The notes beneath the pieces are model-generated. The model did not search any database. It saw only the letters and a list, made by a program, of their open reading frames with translations, and had not been told where the DNA came from. A stretch of DNA of 64,000 bases from the NCBI GenBank assembly GCA_003167255.1, contig PMTR01000095.1, positions 1-64,000 of the forward strand, in the 5' to 3' direction. Shown here piece by piece: positions 8,816 through 15,996 of the stretch. Position numbers and translations under genes: made by a program. Positions within the stretch are counted from its first letter, which is position 1, and each line of letters opens with the position of its first letter. The DNA comes from Bryobacterales bacterium. Its GTDB lineage: Bacteria > Acidobacteriota > Terriglobia > Bryobacterales > Bryobacteraceae.

Positions 8816-9928
8816 CTACTCGATCCAGCCGCCGCCCAGCACCAGGTCGGCATCGTAAAACACCGCGCCCTGGCCGGGCGTAACGGCCCGTTGCGGCTCG
8901 TCGAAAACCACTTCCACCCGCGCCGGATCTTGCGTCGCATATAGTGTGGAAAGCGCCCCCGAGTGCTTGTTGCGGATCTTCACTTGCGCGCGCGCCGGCG
9001 CGGTCACCCCGGCGATGGAGATCCAATTCACGTCCTTCGCGAAAAAGCGCCCGCACCACAAATCGTCGTTGCCGCCCACCACCACGCGCTGCGATGCCGC
9101 GTCGGTCGAAATCACATAGAGCGGTTCGCCGGCTGCGATGCCCAGCCCCTTCCGCTGCCCGACAGTGAAATGATGCACGCCGTCATGCTCGCCTAATTGG
9201 CGGCCATCCGTCGTGACGATGGCGCCGCGCATGCTTGGCACGTCGCGGCCGGTATCCTTTAAATATGCGTCCATGAACGCGGCGTAGTCGCCGTTCGGCA
9301 CAAAGCAGATCTCCTGGCTGTCGTGCTTGGAGGCCACCGCCAGGCCCATCGACCGCGCCAGCTCGCGGACCTCCGGCTTGGTCAGTTCCCCCAGCGGAAA
9401 CAGGGTGCGCGCCAGTTGCGTTTGCGTCAGGCCACAGAGGAAATAAGTCTGGTCCTTCGAATCGTCCACCGCCCGCAGCAACTGGTAGCGGCCCGTCGCC
9501 TCATCGAAGCGCACCCGCGCGTAGTGCCCCGTGGCGATCTGCCGGGCGCCCACCGAATCGGCCATCTCCAGGAAACGGTCGAACTTGATGTAGTTGTTGC
9601 ACAGTGTACACGGAATGGGCGTGCGGCCCGCCAGGTATTCGTCGACGAACGGCTTCACCACCTGCTCTTCAAACTGCCGCTCGAAGTTCACCACGTAGTA
9701 TGGAATGCCCACCTGTTCGGCCACGCGGCGCGCGTCGTAAACATCGTCGAGTGAGCAGCACCGGCCCACCCCGCCTTCGACGGCGAGCTCCGGCAGGCGG
9801 CGCTGGTTCCACAACTGCATCGTCATCCCGACGATCGCGTGGCCCTGGCGCACCAGCAGCGCGGCCACCGTGGAGCTATCCACTCCACCGCTCATGGCGA
9901 CCGCGATGGGGTGCTTAGGAACTGTCAT
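8816..9928 (-). CDS. mnmA: tRNA-specific 2-thiouridylase MnmA
   Basis: 370 residues. The ATP-binding P-loop is AMSGGVDSSTVAALL, the first catalytic cysteine lies in IPCTLCNNYIKFDRF, the second in SQEICFVPNGDY, and HFTVGQRKGLGI is also present. The protein makes the 2-thio group of s2U34 in tRNAs for Lys, Glu and Gln, using persulfide sulfur. It lies downstream of and in line with a cysteine desulfurase, the expected sulfur donor. Length is normal for the family. The gap between the two genes carries two copies of a 21-bp repeat. Confidence 0.97.
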   Translation of the reverse strand: MTVPKHPIAVAMSGGVDSSTVAALLVRQGHAIVGMTMQLWNQRRLPELAVEGGVGRCCSLDDVYDARRVAEQVGIPYYVVNFERQFEEQVVKPFVDEYLAGRTPIPCTLCNNYIKFDRFLEMADSVGARQIATGHYARVRFDEATGRYQLLRAVDDSKDQTYFLCGLTQTQLARTLFPLGELTKPEVRELARSMGLAVASKHDSQEICFVPNGDYAAFMDAYLKDTGRDVPSMRGAIVTTDGRQLGEHDGVHHFTVGQRKGLGIAAGEPLYVISTDAASQRVVVGGNDDLWCGRFFAKDVNWISIAGVTAPARAQVKIRNKHSGALSTLYATQDPARVEVVFDEPQRAVTPGQGAVFYDADLVLGGGWIE

Positions 9929-9952
9929 GAAATAACCAGTCCAATCGCCGCC

Positions 9953-9973
9953 AACGCTCCCTTACGGTCGCGG
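9953..9973 (+). repeat. 21-bp dispersed repeat, copy A
   Basis: One of four copies of a 21-bp element with the core CGCTCCCTTACGGTCGCGG. The others are at 10034-10054, 15609-15629 and 37037-37057. This copy lies between mnmA and the cysteine desulfurase gene. Confidence 0.85.
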
Positions 9974-10033
9974 TTCTGAAAGCACATCGGAGCCGCGCGC
10001 GTAAGCAAGCGTTCTGCAATACCAATCGCCGTC

Positions 10034-10054
10034 AACGCTCCCTTACGGTCGCGG
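10034..10054 (+). repeat. 21-bp dispersed repeat, copy B
   Basis: Identical to copy A and 81 bp from it in the same orientation. Both copies are preceded by a similar CCAATCGCCG context, so the pair may come from a local duplication. Confidence 0.85.
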
Positions 10055-10063
10055 CTCGCGTGC

Positions 10064-11209
10064 TCAGGCATGGACGGAAATTCTGCGCAGGTGCGCCACC
10101 GCAGCCTCCAGCGCGTCCACCAGGGCATCCACTTGCGCGGCGGTGTTGGAACGGCCCAGCGAGAAGCGCAGGCTCGATCTGGCACGGTCGGCCGAAAGCC
10201 CGATGGCGGTGAGCACGTGCGAAGGCGTGATGGCCCCCGAAGAACAGGCCGACCCGGTCGACACCGCGAAGCCGCGCAGATCGAGCGCAATCACCAGCGC
10301 TTCGCCATCGATGCCGTCGAAATAGAGATTGCTCGTATTGGGTGTGCGGTTCCATCGCGCGCCGTTGACGCCGGCGCCGGAAATGCGATCCATCACAGCC
10401 TTCTCCAGGCGGTCGCGCAGCGCGCCAAGGCGCGCGGATTCTTCCGCCAGCTCGCTCGCCGCCAGATCTGCCGCGGCCCCCAAGGCCACAATTCCCGGCA
10501 CGTTCTCGGTGCCCGCGCGCCGGTCGCGCTCGTGATGGCCGCCATAGGCGATGGCCGCCAGCCTGGTCCCTTTGCGTACGTAGAGCGCGCCCACTCCCTT
10601 GGGGGCGTACAGCTTGTGACCGCTCATGCTGTAGAGATCCACGCCCAGCGCTTCCACGTCCACCGGAATCTTGCCCAGCGCCTGCACGCCATCGGAATGC
10701 AGCGGCACTCCGGCCTCGCGCGTGATGCGCCCGACCTCGGCGATCGGCTGCACCACGCCCAGCTCGTTGTTGGCGTGCATGATCGAAACCAGCCCCGTAT
10801 CCGGCCGCAGCGCGCGCCGCACATCGTCGGGATTCACCAGGCCGCCCGAGCCGACCGCCAGAACCGTGACGGCCGTGCCTTGGCGCTCGAGCTGCGCGCA
10901 GGTGGCCAGCACGGCCGGATGCTCGATCGCGCTCGTGACGATGTGCGCCGGCCGCGATCCCGCCAGCGCCAGGTTGTCCGCCTCCGTGCCGCCGCTCGTG
11001 AACACCAACTCGGTGGCGCTCGCGTGGATCAGCGACGCCAGTTGCCGCCGCGCCCCTTCGAGCCGCTGCTTGGCCGCCTGGCCGAAATGATGGATGCTGG
11101 AAGCGTTACCATACACTTGACCGAGACACGTCACCAGCGTCTCCAGTACTTCGGGAGCGACCGGTGTGGTGGCGTTGTGGTCGAAATAGAAGCGCTGCAC
11201 TGAGTTCAT
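10064..11209 (-). CDS. Cysteine desulfurase (NifS/IscS family)
   Basis: 381 residues starting MNSVQRFYFDHNATTPVAPEVLE. The PLP-binding lysine is in SMSGHKLYAPKGVGALY and the catalytic cysteine loop is FAVSTGSACSSGAITPSHVL. It removes sulfur from L-cysteine as an enzyme persulfide, probably for MnmA next to it and for Fe-S cluster assembly. The ATG at 11209 is chosen because a longer frame to 11245 would run into the divergent SAM-hydrolase coding region and adds no family sequence. Only 7 bp separate it from that divergent start. Confidence 0.95.
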   Translation of the reverse strand: MNSVQRFYFDHNATTPVAPEVLETLVTCLGQVYGNASSIHHFGQAAKQRLEGARRQLASLIHASATELVFTSGGTEADNLALAGSRPAHIVTSAIEHPAVLATCAQLERQGTAVTVLAVGSGGLVNPDDVRRALRPDTGLVSIMHANNELGVVQPIAEVGRITREAGVPLHSDGVQALGKIPVDVEALGVDLYSMSGHKLYAPKGVGALYVRKGTRLAAIAYGGHHERDRRAGTENVPGIVALGAAADLAASELAEESARLGALRDRLEKAVMDRISGAGVNGARWNRTPNTSNLYFDGIDGEALVIALDLRGFAVSTGSACSSGAITPSHVLTAIGLSADRARSSLRFSLGRSNTAAQVDALVDALEAAVAHLRRISVHA

Positions 11210-11216
11210 TTTAGCA

Positions 11217-12005
11217 ATGCCGCCACCGATCCTCACTCTGACCACCGATTTCGGCCTCTCCGACCACTACGCCGGCACTATGAAAGGCGTCATTCTCGGC
11301 ATCTGCCCGCGCGCGCAACTGGTGGACATCAGCCACCAGGTGACTCCGTTCGAGACCGGCGAAGGCGCTTACCTCATCGCCCAGGCCTACCGCTATTTCC
11401 CCAGGAGGACGGTACACCTGGTGGTGGTCGATCCCGGAGTGGGATCGGCGCGCCGGCCCATTCTCATGGAGGCCGCGGGCCAGTATTTTGTGGCGCCTGA
11501 TAACGGCGTGCTGTCCATGGTTTTCTCGCGCGAGAAACATAAAATCCGCCTGATCTCGAACGATCGCTATTTCCTCCAACCCGTCAGCCGCACCTTCCAC
11601 GGGCGCGACATCTTCGCCCCGGTGGCTGCGCACCTGGCCGCGGGCGTGGCGCCCGCCCGCATCGGCAAGCTCATCTCCGACTACCTCCGGCCCGGTTTCG
11701 AGAAGCCGCAACGCACCGGCAAGCACACCTGGTCGGGGCGCATCCTGAAGATCGACCACTTCGGCAACATCGTCACCAACTTTCACGTGGACGATTTCCC
11801 GGATCTCGAACGCCGGGACTTTTCCCTGGCCATCGGCGCCGTGGAGACCGGCTCGCTGCTGCGCACCTATGCGGAGTGCGCTCCTGGAGATCTGTTCGTG
11901 ATCGCCGGCAGTTCCGGGTACCTGGAGGTTTCGGTGAGCCAGGGCTCGGCAGCCGGACGGATCGGCTGCCAGACCGGCGCCTCGGCTGAACTGACGCTGT
12001 TTTGA
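11217..12005 (+). CDS. S-adenosyl-L-methionine hydrolase (DUF62 / SAM hydroxide adenosyltransferase)
   Basis: 262 residues starting MPPPILTLTTDFGLSDHYAG, the family signature, followed by VVVDPGVGSARRPI, VAPDNGVLS and IDHFGNIVTN. Family members split SAM into adenosine and methionine and are relatives of the fluorinase/chlorinase enzymes. The start is only 7 bp from the divergent desulfurase start, so promoters must overlap the coding sequences or the mRNAs are leaderless. The TGA stop lies within the first bases of a repeat that begins at 12001. Confidence 0.93.
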   Translation: MPPPILTLTTDFGLSDHYAGTMKGVILGICPRAQLVDISHQVTPFETGEGAYLIAQAYRYFPRRTVHLVVVDPGVGSARRPILMEAAGQYFVAPDNGVLSMVFSREKHKIRLISNDRYFLQPVSRTFHGRDIFAPVAAHLAAGVAPARIGKLISDYLRPGFEKPQRTGKHTWSGRILKIDHFGNIVTNFHVDDFPDLERRDFSLAIGAVETGSLLRTYAECAPGDLFVIAGSSGYLEVSVSQGSAAGRIGCQTGASAELTLF

Positions 12006-12390
12006 CGAAACGAAGCCAATTCCTGGAGCGTGGCTGGGAGGCGGAACGGGTAAGCGGGCGGCTGGCGCGGCCAAACCTGACCAAGATGGACAGGCCAGGA
12101 GGCCTGTCCCACGGCTGCGATTTGACCGAACGAAGCCAATTCTCTGTAGCTGTCAGGTTTTTGTTTGGGTTTGGGTGGTGGGCCGGCGTTTGACGAAACG
12201 AAGCCAATTCCTGGCGGGTAGTGCTCGGCGGAGTGATCGGCGGACCGCTGGCGGTGCGAAACCTGGCTGGATGGACAGGCCAGGAGGCCTGTCCCACGGC
12301 TGCAATTTGACGAAACGAAGCCAATTTTCTGAGACTGTCAGTTTTTCTAGTGCTTGCACGGGGAACTGGCTGCTTGAAAAGAACAAAGCC
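12001..12390 (+). repeat. Composite repeat block (A and B modules)
   Basis: Module A, core GACGAAACGAAGCCAATT, occurs at 12001-12026, 12121-12142, 12189-12214 and 12306-12330, with a degenerate copy near 12376. Module B (12087-12120 and 12272-12305) contains the hairpin GACAGGCC/GGCCTGTC with loop AGGA, followed by CCACGGCTGC. B is directly followed by A both times, so B-A is the unit. Short open frames here (translating KRSQFLE, KRSQFS) are by-products of the repeat and not genes. Confidence 0.9.
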
Positions 12391-12775
12391 AATTTGATTG
12401 CGATCAGAGACTCTCATGCGATTCCACGATAGCGGGCCAGGGGGGTCGAGTCTGAAATTCGAAATTGTAAGTCAGTGAAATAAAGGGAAATTGAGGCTGA
12501 AATTCCTGTGAATGGCGGCGGGCGTGGGGTTGAAATGGGCGGGGTGCTGGCACGGCCGAATGTGGGGTCTGGTTTCAGCTTGCCGTCAGCTTCCTAAACG
12601 CCGTTTGGGGCGAGTATGCCCGGGTGTACCGCGACTAGGCGACAATACGTTTAGATCTGGGCGCTGTGTGGTTGGTTATCAGCCGATCGGTGGACGCCAG
12701 GCATTGTGCCACCGAGATGCACCACGATGAACCGGTATTCGGCGTGAACCCTCGCCGTTGAAGGATTGAATCCGT
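12391..12775. other. Gene-free gap before the HNH gene
   Basis: I see no coding signal. Base composition is more mixed than in neighbouring genes. It holds one copy of the 14-bp motif AACGCCGTTTGGGG at 12597-12610. The region marks the boundary between core genes and the atypical nuclease-like genes to the right. Confidence 0.5.
12597..12610 (+). repeat. 14-bp motif AACGCCGTTTGGGG, copy 1
   Basis: Perfect copies also occur at 13540-13553 and 43093-43106. This copy lies 166 bp upstream of the HNH gene; copy 2 lies just after that gene. Confidence 0.7.
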
Positions 12776-13507
12776 TTGAGAAGGGATTTCAAAGGCAAGC
12801 GCTGCGCCTACTGCTCGAAGGCTATGGCCGATTCGGAGGATCATGTCTTCGCTCGGCAGTTCTTCTTGGAGAAGGATCGAAAGAATTTGCCGAAGGCACC
12901 CTCCTGCCATGATTGCAACTGCAAGAAGTCCCGGCTTGAAACGTATCTAGCCGCTGTGCTGCCATTTGCCGGCAGGCACGCGCAGGCGGTGGAGAACTTG
13001 ACCACGGGCGTCCCGAAGCGATTGGACAAGAACCGGAGGGTATCACGTGAGCTATTCGGCTCGATGAAGCCTGCTTGGCTGCGAGAAGACGGCGGCATTT
13101 ACCAGCGGACGAGCGTTGTTGATTTTGACGGCGACAAACTCATCGATCTTCTCAAGTACGTCGGGCGCGGCCTCGCATGGCATCATTGGCGGCTCCATTT
13201 ACGGCCTCACGACGAAGTGAGCGTGATGCTCGCCAAAGACGTGGGAACCATGCTCTTTCAGTCACTGCTGGCCAAGATGCGCCCGGAGCGTCAGGTCGAT
13301 GAGAACCTCGGGAACGGCACGGTTCTCTATCGAGGCTTGCAGGCTCCCGACCCGCCGGAGTTGACAGTCTGGATGATCTCAATGTACGGTGGCGTCGTAC
13401 TTTCGGATGACCGGCAGCGCGCTGGGGGAGATGTCGAATCCTGCACCGTGTGGTGGATATTCACCGGGCCGTCGGAACTGAAGCAGGCATCTTCATTATT
13501 GAGGTGA
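12776..13507 (+). CDS. HNH-endonuclease-like protein
   Basis: 243 residues, TTG start at 12776; the frame is closed by a stop at 12767 just upstream. The N-terminus has a zinc-knuckle HNH layout: KRCAYCSKAMADSEDHVFARQFF, then SCHDCNCKKS. The remaining 170 residues match nothing I recognise (for example YVGRGLAWHHWRLHL, LTVWMISMYGGVVLS). It probably cuts nucleic acid. Codon use looks less GC-biased than in the flanking core genes, which suggests transfer. A PD-(D/E)XK-like gene lies 200 bp downstream on the same strand. Confidence 0.7.
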   Translation: MRRDFKGKRCAYCSKAMADSEDHVFARQFFLEKDRKNLPKAPSCHDCNCKKSRLETYLAAVLPFAGRHAQAVENLTTGVPKRLDKNRRVSRELFGSMKPAWLREDGGIYQRTSVVDFDGDKLIDLLKYVGRGLAWHHWRLHLRPHDEVSVMLAKDVGTMLFQSLLAKMRPERQVDENLGNGTVLYRGLQAPDPPELTVWMISMYGGVVLSDDRQRAGGDVESCTVWWIFTGPSELKQASSLLR

Positions 13508-13539
13508 GGGGCTCGCGTGCCAGGCGACTCGTCTCCTCG

Positions 13540-13553
13540 AACGCCGTTTGGGG
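13540..13553 (+). repeat. 14-bp motif AACGCCGTTTGGGG, copy 2
   Basis: Begins 33 bp after the HNH-gene stop. Copies 1 and 2 therefore bracket that gene in direct orientation. Confidence 0.7.
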
Positions 13554-13706
13554 ACCAGCGGTCGGAACTTGCTGCTGGTTTGGATGTGGCCGCCGGACGT
13601 GAACGATCTAGGCGAATTGGTCTGATCGACCAGTAGTGCATAATTATGAAGGAAAGGCCGAGCGCGGGATTTGTCAGATGCGTGTCGGTCAACCTAAGGA
13701 CCGGGC

Positions 13707-15428
13707 ATGGAGCCACCTGCACCATATTCAAACACCGACGCGGCAGAAATCGAAGCGATCAATACGCTTCGCTCTCTCCTTGATGTTCGCCGCGTGAAAG
13801 CGGACCTCCGAGAACGAGACAAGTTCCCAAACTTCGATGGATATCTCGAACTTGTTGATGACCAAGGACGCCCTTGCGGAAAGATCGAAGTACAGGTCAA
13901 GAGAATCGGTTCGGCAGGCATGTCGTGTCCCTGTCCTGGCGGCCTCGTGGGCTATGCAGCAGTTACGACTCTACCGGTAATTCTGGTTGGCGTCGACCCG
14001 ACGACGCCCCGCGCATACTGGGCGCACGTGTCTCAACTGATGCCCGACTACAAGGCTAATCAACATACCTTCACGGTCCACTTCACCGACGCGGTAGACT
14101 ACATCGACACAACGTCAACGTGTCCCTGCTACCACCGATGGCTTAGACTCGCGCAGGAATACCAGGAGCGCGTTCGACTGTCGCCAACCGACCGCATACA
14201 ACCTCCCTCCGTTGCATCGCTGACACCTACCCAAGTTGATGCCCTCCAACGATTCATCGACTCCGTCAACGAACTGCTTGACCGCGACTTCATAGTTGTC
14301 AAGACACTTCTATTTCCGGGCATTTGGAAATTCGGGGTCGGATGCCGACTAATGAGCCAGGATCTCGTCCTGTATCAACTCTTGCGTATTCCCCGTGGGA
14401 GACCCGCTCCTTTGGTTGTGGAACTGTCAGAGAGTGTCACCCTCCAGAAGCGAGGACAGGACATCGAGACGACCACAGTGATGTCGCGGAAGTCCTTCTT
14501 TGGCGATCCAAGTCACCACGGGCGGGAATTTGTTTTTAAGATGCTTCGACATCTCGTTCGGGCCAAGGCGTTGCCACTCTATGGCGCAGGAATGGCGGCT
14601 GACGTGGTATTTGGCTTCGTTCGGCGGTACCACCGCTGGCTAGAAATCAACCCGCACCGCGATCAGTATCGACTCGACGAACTTCGCCTGGCCTTCGGTC
14701 CTCACCTGTCAAGAACAACTGGCTCCGTGGCGGCGCGGTTGCCCAAGGGTTCAACTGGAATACGTGTGGTCGATCTTGATCTAATCAACCAAATCAGTTC
14801 CATCCCGGCTCCCGGTCACGACCAGCGCGAAACCCCAGCGGTCTTTGTTCTCTCCTCCGGTTCATTTCCACTTAAGGCATCGTTCCGGAGCATAGCACTG
14901 CTTTCCTCGTTGGCGATTTCCACTATAGAACGACGCTTTCGGATGCCCGATCTTGAGTATCAACGTCCTCCTAATAACTTCATCTGGTCTTGCTTCTCAA
15001 GAGACCGTGAAATCGAGAGCGCCAACGCGATACTCGAATGCGTCGTGAGCGAATACCAGGCCTTCATCCTTGGCTGTAAGCTTCCGCTTGAGAGCAGCCC
15101 CTATCTGGACAACGGTATAGCCATCGCGTTCCGGTACGTTTCGGCATATGACCGTCCTGCCGGCCATGGACCGACTATTCACGAATATCATCTGCGAAAT
15201 CCCCACGGGGCGCTCCCCAAGACCACCGTCTTCAGCGAAACGATGAGCCGAGAGTTCGGAGGCGCACAGGTTGTTTCCACCCTGTTGATAGACAATAAGC
15301 TCCATCAAGTCACGCAGACAATATCCCGATCCGCTGACTTCCTCTTCGGTGACACCCCCCTCCTAAACCTCATTTACGCATTCCTGGAAGGCGATCTGAA
15401 GAGCAAGTACGCCCGAGACGTTCCATGA
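13707..15428 (+). CDS. DUF4365-like (PD-(D/E)XK-type) protein with a large unknown C-terminal region
   Basis: 573 residues. Residues about 12-110 resemble DUF4365: AEIEAINTLRSLLDVRRVKADLRERDKFPNFDGYLEL, GKIEVQVKRIG, then VGYAAVTTLPVILVGVD. The spacing Asp (NFDGYLEL) ... Glu-x-Gln-x-Lys (EVQVK) fits a PD-(D/E)XK nuclease core. Residues 150-573 are unknown; they have no obvious membrane segments or P-loop. Base composition is clearly less GC-rich than in core genes. With the HNH gene upstream it may form a restriction or defence locus, which I infer only from context. Confidence 0.6.
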   Translation: MEPPAPYSNTDAAEIEAINTLRSLLDVRRVKADLRERDKFPNFDGYLELVDDQGRPCGKIEVQVKRIGSAGMSCPCPGGLVGYAAVTTLPVILVGVDPTTPRAYWAHVSQLMPDYKANQHTFTVHFTDAVDYIDTTSTCPCYHRWLRLAQEYQERVRLSPTDRIQPPSVASLTPTQVDALQRFIDSVNELLDRDFIVVKTLLFPGIWKFGVGCRLMSQDLVLYQLLRIPRGRPAPLVVELSESVTLQKRGQDIETTTVMSRKSFFGDPSHHGREFVFKMLRHLVRAKALPLYGAGMAADVVFGFVRRYHRWLEINPHRDQYRLDELRLAFGPHLSRTTGSVAARLPKGSTGIRVVDLDLINQISSIPAPGHDQRETPAVFVLSSGSFPLKASFRSIALLSSLAISTIERRFRMPDLEYQRPPNNFIWSCFSRDREIESANAILECVVSEYQAFILGCKLPLESSPYLDNGIAIAFRYVSAYDRPAGHGPTIHEYHLRNPHGALPKTTVFSETMSREFGGAQVVSTLLIDNKLHQVTQTISRSADFLFGDTPLLNLIYAFLEGDLKSKYARDVP

Positions 15429-15608
15429 TGGCGCCCCGACATCGCCGCCCAGAAACGGGCGGATTCGGGCGTTGCGGGTCGGAAGTCCTGTTCTGGGAGA
15501 CGAGTCCCTCTACAAAACCCGCCCTTTGATCTCTCCGGGCAAGCAGGCGGGTGCACTCAGACGGCTAGAGGCTACTTTCTGGCGCAAAATTCGGTTTTGC
15601 CGTTGGAA

Positions 15609-15629
15609 AACGCTCCCTGACGGTCGCGG
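15609..15629 (+). repeat. 21-bp dispersed repeat, copy C
   Basis: Differs from copies A, B and D by one base (CCCTGACGG instead of CCCTTACGG). Same orientation in the window as the other three. Confidence 0.8.
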
Positions 15630-15710
15630 CTCGGAAACGGTTCGTTGGTATAGCGGCGGAGTCGCAACCAAAAAGGTGTTACCCGAAGCCCGGAGGGCGA
15701 AACAGTATAG

Positions 15711-15874
15711 CCCAGGGCGCGAGCCCTGGGTCCGCATTGCAAGTTTGCCAGCCCCGAGACGGGGCGAAAGAAGCACTCGTCTCCAGTTCTTCCGCCCCGT
15801 TCCGGGGCTCGCCTGTCTATCACGCTGTTCCCAGTGCTTGCGCACTGGGCTATGATCCGACGCCCCTCCGGGGC
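15711..15874. repeat. Array of five short perfect hairpins
   Basis: In order: CCCAGGGC/GCCCTGGG with a GCGA tetraloop (15711-15730), GCCCCG/CGGGGC with loop AGA (15751-15765), GCCCCG/CGGGGC with loop TTC (15794-15808), CCCAGTGC/GCACTGGG with loop TTGC (15830-15849), and GCCCC/GGGGC with loop TCC (15862-15874). This is an intergenic structured repeat, not a terminator of classical type. Confidence 0.75.
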
Positions 15875-15996
15875 TAAGGCTACGGAAGAATCGGCGCGCG
15901 CTGCATTAGGAGGGCTGTAATACAGTGACCGGTCATTTCAGGGACACTACACCAGGTGAGCGGCATTGGCGTTGAGGGCAATAGGCCCGCCCTACC

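Larger units (their letters stand above)
15429..15996. other. Gene-free repeat region
   Basis: No supported gene. It contains a variant 21-bp repeat (15609-15629) and a run of five hairpins (15711-15874). Frames read across the hairpins show no family resemblance. Confidence 0.6.

Noticed and set aside
12002-12432. Small plus-strand ORFs translating KRSQFLE-type peptides
   Set aside because: They follow the A repeat modules and stop at module borders; repeat by-products.
12597-13553. Integron gene-cassette array based on the 14-bp motif
   Set aside because: I looked for the paired attC boxes (RYYYAAC ... GTTRRRY) near each copy and did not find them; no integrase gene is visible.
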